64,000 nucleotides of DNA from Bacteroidota bacterium (GTDB lineage Bacteria > Bacteroidota > Bacteroidia > Bacteroidales > F082): assembly GCA_016715945.1 (NCBI GenBank), contig JADJXJ010000003.1:496001-560000 (forward strand), read 5' to 3'. Every line of letters begins with the position of its first letter. The first letter of the stretch is position 1. Positions 1 through 8,197 of the stretch are shown here, one piece after another. A program made the position numbers and the translations under genes. The notes beneath the pieces were generated by a model. It was not told the DNA's origin, did not search any database, and saw only the letters and a program-made list of their open reading frames with translations.

Positions 1-248
1 GAAAATCAACTTAATATGTTTAACGAGAAACAACCCTTACATTTGTTAAAAACGAACAGCGCTGAATATGACGGGCTTAGGTTGGCTAAGACCTGTGCTT
101 TCGTTTTCAACAAAAATGTGTGAAAAAAAGTGAATAAAAAAGTTTTTTTAGGCTTGATTTTTTAAAAAAATAAGCTTGGTGGATCAACTTGGGTGAAATA
201 TTTTTGGCCGCTGAAATGGAAACCATTGATGGATGCGGTTTTCATGGC

Positions 249-851
249 TTAGTTCACCTTTACCCCATAAATGGCGCTGAGCCTGGCAGCGAAATCTTTT
301 GCGAAACTTTTTCGGATATGGCATTTAATGGTCAGTTGATCCGGACCGTATTCCAGGTTGGGGTTCACTTTCCATTCTTTGCAAATGCGCATCACCTCAT
401 TCAGGAGCGGATATGCAAAAGTTAAGGTAACAATCACATCTACAGTGCGTTGCTCCTTGGATGCGTTTTCAATGGCTGCTCTTGCAGCTTCCTTATAGGC
501 TTGAATCAGGCCTGAGGTTCCGAGCTTTATGCCTCCGAACCACCTGATCACAACCACCAGTACATTTGTGATGCCGGCCGAGAGTATCTGATTCAGGATG
601 GGTTTTCCGGCTGTGCCCGAAGGTTCGCCGTCGTCGCTTGCCCTGAAGTGAGTCCGTTCCGGGCCAAGCATCCAGGCATAACAATGATGCCGGGCGTCAA
701 AATATTTTTTCCGGTAATGCTCCACCAAGGCCATCGCTTCTGCTTCGCTATCCACATGGTGGGAAAAAGCAAGAAACTTGCTGCCTTTCTCCTTGTAAAG
801 CCCCTCGCCCACCCCGGTGAGGGTAGTGTAGATATCCGTATCGCCGCTCAT
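249..851 (-). CDS. YigZ/IMPACT family protein
   Basis: A 200-residue protein of the YigZ/UPF0029 (IMPACT) family, usually a small cytosolic two-domain protein. The N-terminal IMPACT domain is clear: HHCYAW at 55-60, DDGEPSGTAGKPIL at 73-86 and VIRWFGGIKLGTSGL at 101-115. Residues about 135-200 form the ferredoxin-like C-terminal domain. Length is typical. The biochemical role is poorly defined; the eukaryotic relative IMPACT acts in translational control. The start overlaps the stop of the upstream DMT permease gene by ATGA, so the two are probably cotranscribed. The 248 bases downstream, to the window edge, hold no gene or clear terminator. Confidence 0.9.
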   Translation of the reverse strand: MSGDTDIYTTLTGVGEGLYKEKGSKFLAFSHHVDSEAEAMALVEHYRKKYFDARHHCYAWMLGPERTHFRASDDGEPSGTAGKPILNQILSAGITNVLVVVIRWFGGIKLGTSGLIQAYKEAARAAIENASKEQRTVDVIVTLTFAYPLLNEVMRICKEWKVNPNLEYGPDQLTIKCHIRKSFAKDFAARLSAIYGVKVN

Positions 852-1705
852 CCGCCAGTGATCAGTATGATCGAAATTACTGCAAGTACCATCCCAACAA
901 GCTGATGCTTACCCGGTTGATGCCTGAAGAAGACAAAGTCGGTCAGGGCTGCCAGCACCACAATACTGGCATTGACCACGGGAAAAAGTACCGATGCATC
1001 AAACTGAGTCATGCTTCGGAGCAAAAAATAAGTGGAGGCATAGTTGATGGTTCCAAGAAGGACTCCGGCCGGAATTAGGCCAGGATTGAAAGGCTGCCTG
1101 GCAACAAATGTATTGTACAACATTATGGTGGAGCCAATTATAAACGCTATTCCGAAAATGGCAGCCAGCATCAGGGAAATATCCACCGGGGTATGCTTTC
1201 GGATGGCCAGATTCATCAGCAGGTCGTTCATACCTGTGCCCAGCAACAAGGCGAGGGGCAGTGCGGCCTGTCGGAGACTAAAACCAATTCCGTTATCATT
1301 ATTATATAAGGTGTAGTAAAAGGCCGGAAAAACGATGGCCAGACCGATCCAACGGCCCAATCCGGCTTGTTCGTGAAATATCAGGATGCCTCCGGCAACG
1401 GGAATGAGCACCGACATTCGGCTGGCAACTGCGGTAAGGGCAACGCCTGCCTTGCGCGATGATAGGGCAAAAAGGAAAAAAGTGCCTATGAACATCATGC
1501 CCAGAATGATGGCGATGCCTGTCCATTCGGGCCAGGCAGCCGGGAAATGCTCCAGCTTGCCCTTGCTGGTGCTCCAGCCCAGAAAAAATGCGACAAGGTA
1601 ATTGGTTGTAATCACCTGAAGTGTGCTGGCTGATCCGGTTTTCAGCAAGCGAAAAAAAACCAGGATGGAAACCGAAAACAGTATACTTAAGGCCGCATCG
1701 AACAT
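848..1705 (-). CDS. EamA/DMT-superfamily permease
   Basis: A 285-residue integral membrane protein with about ten hydrophobic segments, arranged as two five-helix EamA-like halves. Drug/metabolite transporters of this type export or exchange small metabolites across the inner membrane; the substrate cannot be inferred. I place the start at the ATG at 1705 (MFDAALSILF). A longer frame back to 1816 adds a basic, non-membrane leader that runs into the promoter region of the divergent gene. The stop overlaps the yigZ-like start. Downstream pairing with YigZ gives no functional clue. Confidence 0.8.
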   Translation of the reverse strand: MFDAALSILFSVSILVFFRLLKTGSASTLQVITTNYLVAFFLGWSTSKGKLEHFPAAWPEWTGIAIILGMMFIGTFFLFALSSRKAGVALTAVASRMSVLIPVAGGILIFHEQAGLGRWIGLAIVFPAFYYTLYNNDNGIGFSLRQAALPLALLLGTGMNDLLMNLAIRKHTPVDISLMLAAIFGIAFIIGSTIMLYNTFVARQPFNPGLIPAGVLLGTINYASTYFLLRSMTQFDASVLFPVVNASIVVLAALTDFVFFRHQPGKHQLVGMVLAVISIILITGG

Positions 1706-1819
1706 GATTGCGGCAAAGTTAAAAAGGAACACCACACGCAAGTGAGGAAAATTTGATCGGCGGCTGTAACAATACGCATGGTCAATCGTCACAGGAATGG
1801 AAACAATAAATTTCAAACA

Positions 1820-3382
1820 ATGAAAAAGATTACAGCTACTTTTTTTCTTGCGGGATTACTTACCCTTCTTGCATCGGGTCTATTCGCACAAACCACAGGC
1901 AATGGCAAGGTGATTGCCGAAACCCATGATTTGCCCTACTTTAACGCGGTGGATGCCGGTGGTGCCATCAATCTGATTCTGGTTCAGGCTGATAAGAATA
2001 AGATCATCATCGAAACCGACGAAAACCTGATGCCATTGGTCAATTTCAAGGTAAGCAATGGCACCCTGAGGCTCACGACCAGCGGCATACGAAAAGCCAC
2101 CCGGCTCGACATGACGGTGTTTTTCAATGAGATGAAGCTGATTGAGCTGAGCGGTGCGGTGAAAGCAAAGACAGAGGGCGATCTCACATCCGAGCATCTG
2201 ACCATCAAGTGCAGCGGGGCCACCTCGGCAGAGTTGTCGGTTTCTGTTGTTAAGCTGGTTTCCAGTCTGTCGGGTGCATCAAAAATTACCTTGCTTGGGA
2301 GCGCTGATGAGCATAACATCGAGATGAGCGGCGCTTCGCGACTCATTGCAGGTGGGCTTCGGACAAGCTCGACCACAGTGAATGCCTCCGGGGCCTCGGA
2401 CGCATTAATAGATGCCAGGGACTTTTTGAAAATCAATACATCCGGAGTTGCCAAAGTGCGTTATGACAAAGAGCCTGCGCGCATCGAACAAAAAGCGCAA
2501 TCCGTTGCTGTGCCGGTGCCGCCGACAGCTCCGTCCAGGCCTTCAACAGATACAGTGAGCGTTACAGTGGGTAATGTCAAAGTCAGAGTAATTGATGGCG
2601 ACTCGACTGTGGTGGAGTTGGGCGACCGCAAACTGGTTGTGAACGAAAAGGGTAATGTTTCGCTCAAGCGGACAAAGCGCAACAAGTTCAACGGCCACTG
2701 GAGCGGCCTGGAGCTTGGTCTCAACGGCTACCTTATTCCCGACTTCAGCCTCAACATGCCTTCGAGCTACCTCGACCTGCAGATGGAGAAAAGCATAGCG
2801 GTGAACCTGAATTTTTACGAGCAGAACATTCCCCTCAATAAAAGCCGCACCTTTGGTATTGTCAGCGGATTAGGCCTGACCTGGAACAATTACCGGTTTG
2901 ACAACAATGTGATGCTGCGCAACGAAAACCGGGAGGTGAAGGGCTACTTCATTGAAGGGGTAGGCATGAACAAAAGCAAACTGGTGAACACCTATCTCAC
3001 CGTTCCGGTCTATTTCGAATTGCAGACCAACACCTCCAGGCGCAAAGAGAAAGCCCACCTTGCCCTGGGTGTGGTTGGGGGCTGGAGGTTCAGCTCACAC
3101 ACCAAGCTGTTTTTTCTTGAAGCCAACAAGCCCTACAACCTGATTGATGAAAACGGACAACCTGTTCAGGGTACATGGGTAAGTCCGGGAGCCACGCGCC
3201 GCAACATTGTGAAAGACTACAACAGTTTCCAGCAAAATCCTTTTAAGCTTGATGCCAGCATTCGTGCCGGGTGGGGATTTGTCAACCTGTTTGCAAATTA
3301 TTCACTGACACCCATGTTTATCAAAGATCGCGGGCCGGAGCTGTATCCATTTGCCGTAGGTCTCACCCTAACCAGTTTCTGA
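1820..3382 (+). CDS. GIN-domain (DUF2807) protein with C-terminal outer-membrane beta-barrel
   Basis: A 520-residue exported protein. Residues 1-24 are a signal peptide ending LFAQ. Residues about 30-215 are a DUF2807 (putative auto-transporter adhesin, head GIN) beta-helix with repeated LSGA/CSGA/MSGA turns. A Pro-rich linker (VPVPPTAPSRP) follows, and residues about 290-520 look like a PorT-like eight-stranded outer-membrane barrel ending in FAVGLTLTSF. The start is the ATG at 1820, directly before the signal peptide; a longer frame from 1778 is rejected. GIN domains often stand alone in Bacteroidota, so the barrel fusion is notable. A hairpin and T-run at 3405-3428 follow the gene. Confidence 0.82.
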   Translation: MKKITATFFLAGLLTLLASGLFAQTTGNGKVIAETHDLPYFNAVDAGGAINLILVQADKNKIIIETDENLMPLVNFKVSNGTLRLTTSGIRKATRLDMTVFFNEMKLIELSGAVKAKTEGDLTSEHLTIKCSGATSAELSVSVVKLVSSLSGASKITLLGSADEHNIEMSGASRLIAGGLRTSSTTVNASGASDALIDARDFLKINTSGVAKVRYDKEPARIEQKAQSVAVPVPPTAPSRPSTDTVSVTVGNVKVRVIDGDSTVVELGDRKLVVNEKGNVSLKRTKRNKFNGHWSGLELGLNGYLIPDFSLNMPSSYLDLQMEKSIAVNLNFYEQNIPLNKSRTFGIVSGLGLTWNNYRFDNNVMLRNENREVKGYFIEGVGMNKSKLVNTYLTVPVYFELQTNTSRRKEKAHLALGVVGGWRFSSHTKLFFLEANKPYNLIDENGQPVQGTWVSPGATRRNIVKDYNSFQQNPFKLDASIRAGWGFVNLFANYSLTPMFIKDRGPELYPFAVGLTLTSF

Positions 3383-3404
3383 GGTGATACTCCTTAGGTT
3401 GATG

Positions 3405-3428
3405 CGGGCTGTGAGGCCCGTTTTTTTT
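3405..3428 (+). terminator. Rho-independent terminator
   Basis: CGGGC (3405-3409) pairs with GCCCG (3416-3420) across a 6-base loop and is followed by eight T. It lies 22 bases after the stop of the GIN/barrel gene. Confidence 0.75.
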
Positions 3429-3524
3429 GCAATGCTTTGCAAAAGAATGGTTTCGCATTTTGCCGTAAAAACGCCAAAGGTTTTCCGGTTTATTTATCTT
3501 TGGAAAACAAACATTTTTATTGGT

Positions 3525-6332
3525 ATGAACCGCATCTTCACCTTCCTGCTTTTTCTGACGGCTTCGTTTTGTCTGCCACTGCACGCACAGCTCATCACCG
3601 CCGTACCTCCTTTCCCTACCGACCAGCAACAGGTGGTCATTACCTTTAATGCTGCCGAAGGCAACCGGGGTTTACTCAACTACACAGGCGATGTGTATGC
3701 CCATACGGGTGTAATTACGAACCTAAGCACCAGTGGCTCCGACTGGAAATATGTGGTGGCCAACTGGGGAGTTAATATCCCAAAGGCCAAAATGACACGC
3801 GACGCAAACAATCCCAACCTCTATCACCTGACCATCGGCCCGAGCATCCGTGCGTATTACGGGGTGCCAGCTTCCGAAACCATCCTCAAAATGGCATTTG
3901 TGTTTCGCAGCGCCACACAGGTGAATGGTACCTGGCTCGAAGGCAAAACTGCTACCGGAGGTGACATCTTTTACGATGTGTCGCAGGGCGGACTCAATGT
4001 GTCCATCATTCAACCTGATCAAAAGCAACTCCTTGTGGAACCCGGACAGCAGGTGCCAATTCAGGTTGCAAGTTCTGGTGCCGATTCAACTGCATTGTAT
4101 GTGAATCAGATAAGGGTAGCGGGCACCACTTCAGCTACGCTTAATTACACCCTGGTAGCCAATCAGTCGGGCGCCCAGCGCGTCAAGGCCTTTGCTTATG
4201 GCAACGGACAGACACTGACCGACTCGCTTTTGGTTTTCGTGCGTCCGCCCCTGATGACACAGGCCTTGCCCGAAGGTGTGGTGGATGGTATCAACTATCT
4301 GAGCGACAATGCCGTTACCCTCGTGCTTCACGCGCCATTCAAGAACCACGTTTTTGTCATCGGCGATTTTAACAACTGGGAGTTCAACGAGGCCGGCTAT
4401 ATGAAACGCACTCCCGATGGCTCGCGCTACTGGACAACAATCACCAATCTTCAGCCCAACACAGAATATGCATACCAGTATCTTGTGGATGGCAACCTTA
4501 GGATTGCTGATCCTTATACCGAAAAAGTGCTCGACCCCTGGAACGATCAATACATCCCGGCCAGCACTTATCCCAACCTAAAGCCCTATCCTGCAGGCAA
4601 AACCACAGGTATTGTATCGGTTTTGCACCCCGGTGCGCCACAATACCAATGGGAAGTTGTAAACTTTGTGCCTCCGGCACCCGAGGATCTGGTGATTTAC
4701 GAGCTGCACATCCGCGATTTTGTGGCTACCCGCGATATCAAGACGGTGATCGACACATTGGATTACCTGGTAAGGCTGGGCGTGAATGCCATTGAGCTCA
4801 TGCCTATCAATGAGTTTGAAGGCAACGACTCGTGGGGCTATAATCCCTCTTTCTATTTTGCTGCCGACAAAGCCTATGGCACAAAAAACGATTACAAACG
4901 TTTTATTGACGAATGCCACAAAAGGGGTATTGCTGTTTTAATCGATATGGTATTCAATCACTCTTTCAGCCAATCGCCGCTTGTGCAGCTTTATTACAAC
5001 AGTGCCACAGGTCAGGTTACGCCCGAAAATCCCTGGTACAACGTAAGTTGTCCGCATCCTCCATATTGCTGGGGTTTCGATTTCAACCACGAAAGTCCGC
5101 ATACCCGGGCATTTATCGACCGCGTCAATAGCTACTGGATCAACGAATACAAGGTGGACGGCTTCCGCTTCGACTTTACCAAAGGCTTCACCAATCGTCC
5201 CGGGATGAACGACAGCTACGACAATACCCGGATTGCCAATCTTAAGCGTATGGCCGACCAGATCTGGGCTGTGCGGCCAAATACTTATGTGATTCTCGAG
5301 CATTTTGCCCCCAACAACGAGGAACGCGAGCTGGCTGCTTACGGAATGCTCATCTGGGGCAATATGAACCATGCTTATGCACAATCGACCATGGGCTATG
5401 TGGATGGTTCTAACTTCTCGGGTGTGAGCTGGAAATCAAGAGGTTGGAATCATCCACACCTGGTAGGTTACATGGAAAGCCACGACGAAGAAAGGCAAAT
5501 GTTCAAGAACCTCACCTATGGCAATACTTCCAATGCAGGTCACAATGTGAAATCACTGCCTGTTGCCGTCAAGCGTTCTGCAGCAGCAGCTTCTATGTTT
5601 CTGCTTGTTCCCGGCCCGAAAATGATCTGGCAATTTGGTGAGCTGGGCTATGATGTGTCCATTGATGTGCCATGCCGGGTATGTCCCAAGCCTATACGCT
5701 GGGAATATCAGCAGAACTGGGACCGCAGGTTATTATTCAATTACTATAAAAGTCTGATCGAGCTTCGCAAATCGCACCCCGTTTTCAGCACAACCGACTT
5801 TACCATCACCGCCAGTACCCTGCAAAAAAATCTGACCCTGTTCCATCCGGATATGTCGGTTTCGGTTGTGGCCAATTTTGATGTGCAGCCGCGTGCGGTG
5901 AATCCTCAGTTCTATTTTGCCGGTAAATGGTATGATTACTTCACAGGCGATTCCATTCAGGTAGTCAATACCGGTGACCCAATTCAACTAGGTCCCGGCG
6001 AATTCAAGGTCTTTACCAGCAAAAGATTGGCCCGGCCCGCATTTGTCGGACTCGACGAAACCACTTACAGTCCGGTGATTGATCTGCGCATTTCGCCCAA
6101 CCCATTTGACAATCAGATTAATTTGTTGCTCAATCTGGCCACGGGTTCAAGGGTGCGCATCGAACTGGTCAACCTTTTCGGCCAGGTTGTCGAGCAACTT
6201 TACGAAGGGCAGCTGCAGGCTGGAAGTCATCCCCTCAGGCTTACTTCCACAGCACGTATCAGTTCAGGGAAGTATTTTTTGAGAATCGATACTGGAAATT
6301 CCTACGTGACGCGAAAGATTGTAAAGCAATAA
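3525..6332 (+). CDS. Secreted T9SS alpha-amylase (GH13)
   Basis: A 935-residue secreted glycoside hydrolase acting on alpha-glucans. A signal peptide (ending LHAQ) comes first, then an N-terminal beta-domain to about residue 190. A glycogen-binding E-set domain (FVIGDFNNWEF) covers roughly 250-340, and the GH13 barrel starts near DLVIYELHIRDF at about 388. All four GH13 motifs are intact: DMVFNH (D474/H479), GFRFD with nucleophile D550, ILEHF with acid/base E592, and ESHDE (H653/D654). The last 75 residues, beginning ISPNPF and ending RKIVKQ, are a T9SS type A sorting domain, so the enzyme should be exported and surface-anchored or released. The start at 3525 is preceded by TATCTTTG (3495-3502), a Bacteroidota -7 element. 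It fits the ROK kinase/sugar transporter operon at 31.6-33.9 kb. Confidence 0.93.
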   Translation: MNRIFTFLLFLTASFCLPLHAQLITAVPPFPTDQQQVVITFNAAEGNRGLLNYTGDVYAHTGVITNLSTSGSDWKYVVANWGVNIPKAKMTRDANNPNLYHLTIGPSIRAYYGVPASETILKMAFVFRSATQVNGTWLEGKTATGGDIFYDVSQGGLNVSIIQPDQKQLLVEPGQQVPIQVASSGADSTALYVNQIRVAGTTSATLNYTLVANQSGAQRVKAFAYGNGQTLTDSLLVFVRPPLMTQALPEGVVDGINYLSDNAVTLVLHAPFKNHVFVIGDFNNWEFNEAGYMKRTPDGSRYWTTITNLQPNTEYAYQYLVDGNLRIADPYTEKVLDPWNDQYIPASTYPNLKPYPAGKTTGIVSVLHPGAPQYQWEVVNFVPPAPEDLVIYELHIRDFVATRDIKTVIDTLDYLVRLGVNAIELMPINEFEGNDSWGYNPSFYFAADKAYGTKNDYKRFIDECHKRGIAVLIDMVFNHSFSQSPLVQLYYNSATGQVTPENPWYNVSCPHPPYCWGFDFNHESPHTRAFIDRVNSYWINEYKVDGFRFDFTKGFTNRPGMNDSYDNTRIANLKRMADQIWAVRPNTYVILEHFAPNNEERELAAYGMLIWGNMNHAYAQSTMGYVDGSNFSGVSWKSRGWNHPHLVGYMESHDEERQMFKNLTYGNTSNAGHNVKSLPVAVKRSAAAASMFLLVPGPKMIWQFGELGYDVSIDVPCRVCPKPIRWEYQQNWDRRLLFNYYKSLIELRKSHPVFSTTDFTITASTLQKNLTLFHPDMSVSVVANFDVQPRAVNPQFYFAGKWYDYFTGDSIQVVNTGDPIQLGPGEFKVFTSKRLARPAFVGLDETTYSPVIDLRISPNPFDNQINLLLNLATGSRVRIELVNLFGQVVEQLYEGQLQAGSHPLRLTSTARISSGKYFLRIDTGNSYVTRKIVKQ

Positions 6333-6342
6333 ACTGCCTAAG

Positions 6343-6365
6343 CCGGCCTTCGGGCCGGTTTTTTT
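6343..6365. terminator. Bidirectional terminator, UUCG loop
   Basis: CCGGCC (6343-6348) and GGCCGG (6353-6358) pair perfectly around a TTCG tetraloop, followed by seven T. It ends the amylase gene, and the convergent lipoprotein gene stops within the T-run. Confidence 0.9.
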
Positions 6366-6768
6366 ATGGCAACACCGGGGTGGCGTTAAGGTTCTGAATG
6401 CAGATATCAGAAGCTGTAATCACTGTGTCGGGAGCTACGGCCCGGTAGCTGACGCGAATGCTTCCGGCTTTTACCGTGCCCGTGGCGCCTGCCAAAACAC
6501 TGTCTTCAGGGCCGAGAGCGACAGTAATTGTGGCAGGCAACTCAGGTGACAGAACAATCACCTTGCCGTCGGGTCCGTAGTAAAACCACTGACTTACAGC
6601 ATGTTCGCCCGTGCTGCTGAGCTCATAGGTTACAACCAGCTGATCAAGGGTGTTGATGTGCAAAGCGGTTTTAACCCGACAATCCATAGGAGCGATCACC
6701 GGCTCATCGGCACAGGATAGGATGCCCAATGCAAGACAGCATAGCACAAGGAAGCGTCCTGCATTCAT
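6364..6768 (-). CDS. Small lipoprotein, function unknown
   Basis: A 134-residue predicted lipoprotein: the hydrophobic leader ends in a lipobox (GILSC, lipidated Cys19). The mature part of about 115 residues is rich in short Val/Thr beta-strands, which suggests one immunoglobulin-like beta-sandwich domain. I do not recognise the family. The start overlaps the stop of the thioesterase gene by ATGA, so it is the last gene of an OsmC-thioesterase-lipoprotein operon. Its stop codon lies in the T-run of the shared terminator. Confidence 0.75.
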   Translation of the reverse strand: MNAGRFLVLCCLALGILSCADEPVIAPMDCRVKTALHINTLDQLVVTYELSSTGEHAVSQWFYYGPDGKVIVLSPELPATITVALGPEDSVLAGATGTVKAGSIRVSYRAVAPDTVITASDICIQNLNATPVLP

Positions 6769-7160
6769 TGGCTTTCGAACTGGCTCATGAACTGCTGTTT
6801 ATCAACGATATACCTGACATGCGTGCCATGCCCGGCTATGGATTCGCCTTCCCATACCGAAACATCGAAAACGATCTTTCGGCCAAGGACTTCAATGACA
6901 CGGCTCTCGCAAAACAATTTTTTGCCAACCGGGCTGGCTTTCAGGTGGCGGATATTGATGGAAGCGCCCACGCTGGTCAGGTGTGGTGGCAAATAATCGT
7001 TGATGCTTTGCAAGGCGGTATTCTCCATCATGGCCACCATGGCCGGAGTGGCAAAAACCTCAACAAGCCCTGAGCCGTAGGTTGCCGCAGTTTTGTCGGG
7101 AGTTACAATCAGCTCAGTTTTGCCCCGAAGGCCCAGCGGGATGGCAATTTCATTGCTCAT
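6765..7160 (-). CDS. FlK-like hotdog-fold thioesterase
   Basis: A 131-residue single hotdog-domain protein resembling fluoroacetyl-CoA thioesterase FlK and the related bacterial 'thioesterase, FlK family'. It should hydrolyse a small acyl-CoA in the cytosol. Residues T38, E46 and H72 keep exactly the spacing of the FlK catalytic triad as I recall it (T42, E50, H76), in the contexts ATPAM, MMENT and IRHLK. The natural substrate is unknown; fluoroacetyl-CoA itself is unlikely. The start overlaps the end of the OsmC-family gene by 11 bases, which suggests translational coupling. Confidence 0.85.
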   Translation of the reverse strand: MSNEIAIPLGLRGKTELIVTPDKTAATYGSGLVEVFATPAMVAMMENTALQSINDYLPPHLTSVGASINIRHLKASPVGKKLFCESRVIEVLGRKIVFDVSVWEGESIAGHGTHVRYIVDKQQFMSQFESQ

Positions 7161-7575
7161 GACCGGTATTTGTGAAATGGAGGTGAACTATTTGTTTTGT
7201 ATCAGGATGCAGGCTTAGGGCCACCGGGCAGGTGCGCGAAGCCAGCTCCAGCAGTTTTTTCTGTTTTTCGGTATATTCCTCTGGCGGAAAGTAAATTTGG
7301 ATATGGATCTCTGCAATCCGGCGAGGACCCGATCCCATAATTTTTTGTACTTCCGCGCGGGCACCTTCAATCCTGAAACCATGTTCGCGGGCCGAAATAC
7401 CCATGATGGTCAGCATGCACGACGCCAGCGCCGACGACACCAGATCGGTAGGAGAGAAATATGCCCCTCGTCCCTGATTGTCCACAGGGGCATCCGTAAC
7501 CACCTCGCTGCCTGAGCGCAGGTGCGTCATTACCGTGCGCAGGTCGCCCAGATATTCAACAGTAAAATCTGCCAT
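7150..7575 (-). CDS. OsmC family peroxidase-like protein
   Basis: A 141-residue OsmC/Ohr-superfamily protein. OsmC/Ohr enzymes reduce organic hydroperoxides with two cysteines; here these are C53 (LASCML) and C116 (SRTCPV), both in the expected places, so thiol peroxidase activity is plausible. I take the ATG at 7575 (MADFTVEYLG) as the start; a frame to 7623 adds a leader not typical of the family. It is first in an operon with the thioesterase and lipoprotein. Confidence 0.85.
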   Translation of the reverse strand: MADFTVEYLGDLRTVMTHLRSGSEVVTDAPVDNQGRGAYFSPTDLVSSALASCMLTIMGISAREHGFRIEGARAEVQKIMGSGPRRIAEIHIQIYFPPEEYTEKQKKLLELASRTCPVALSLHPDTKQIVHLHFTNTGHEQ

Positions 7576-7651
7576 TTTTTGCACCAAATTTATAATTTTT
7601 GGGTTGTGGTTTAGCTGCATCAAAGCCGAACTTTCATTTCTGCTTAAAAAT

Positions 7652-7682
7652 AAAAAAGCCCTCCGACTCGCATCGGAAGGCC
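7652..7682 (-). terminator. Terminator of the small secreted-protein gene
   Basis: Read on the minus strand, GCCTTCCGA pairs with TCGGAGGGC (one mismatch) around a short loop, followed by TTTTTTATTTTT. It lies about 50 bases after the stop of the 67-residue protein gene. Confidence 0.8.
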
Positions 7683-7730
7683 CAAACCAAATTAAAACAA
7701 AACGTTAGGTGGAGAGTATCTTCAGGAGGA

Positions 7731-7934
7731 TTATTTCTTCTCCTCTTTGCACTCGGTTTTCTTGCTGCAGCACTCTTTCTTTGCAGTGCGCTCGCTCTTC
7801 TTTGGTTCTTCTTTCTTGGGCTCGTTGTCCTGACGTACCATTTCAACAACACTGCCGGAGGCGATCACCTGGTTAACAGGAAGGGCAAAAGCAACAAAGG
7901 CTGCAAACGAAAGTACAATAGCTAATTTTTTCAT
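7731..7934 (-). CDS. Small exported Lys/Glu-rich protein
   Basis: A 67-residue protein with a clear signal peptide (MKKLAIVLSFAAFVAFALP) and a mature tail of about 40 residues made mainly of Lys and Glu, with three Cys (KKECCSKKTEC). I do not recognise a function; similar short, highly charged periplasmic proteins occur in Bacteroidota. It has its own promoter element (minus-strand TATCTTTG at 7964-7971, about 30 bases upstream of the ATG) and its own terminator, so it is a monocistronic real gene. The ECC...EC arrangement might bind metal. Confidence 0.75.
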   Translation of the reverse strand: MKKLAIVLSFAAFVAFALPVNQVIASGSVVEMVRQDNEPKKEEPKKSERTAKKECCSKKTECKEEKK

Positions 7935-8197
7935 GGGTCTTAAGGTTTTGTATTATTGCTGGCCAAAGATAGAAGCAAAAAAGTTTCGTGAACCGTTAAG
8001 GCGCTGTTAATGTCTCTTAACAAGATGTTAAATAGCTATTGGATTCAGATATGTCCCTAGCCTGAGTTTAAATTTTGTAAGCCTCTAATGCTGTGCTGGT
8101 AAGCTTTTTCATGGTTTTAAAAGATGTTTTTCTTTCCTGAAAGAAATGTGCTTGTGACGCAATGGGTTGATTGCTAATTTAGTGCTTTATTTGGGGC

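Noticed and set aside
1..248. Possible gene or RNA at the left edge
   Set aside because: AT-rich with T and A runs; no open frame of note, no conserved RNA structure recognised.
7697..7709. ACAAAACGTTAGG, resembling the right end of the attC-like sites
   Set aside because: No palindromic arms or left core lie within 150 bases on either side; it is the 3' leader of a small secreted-protein gene near its terminator.
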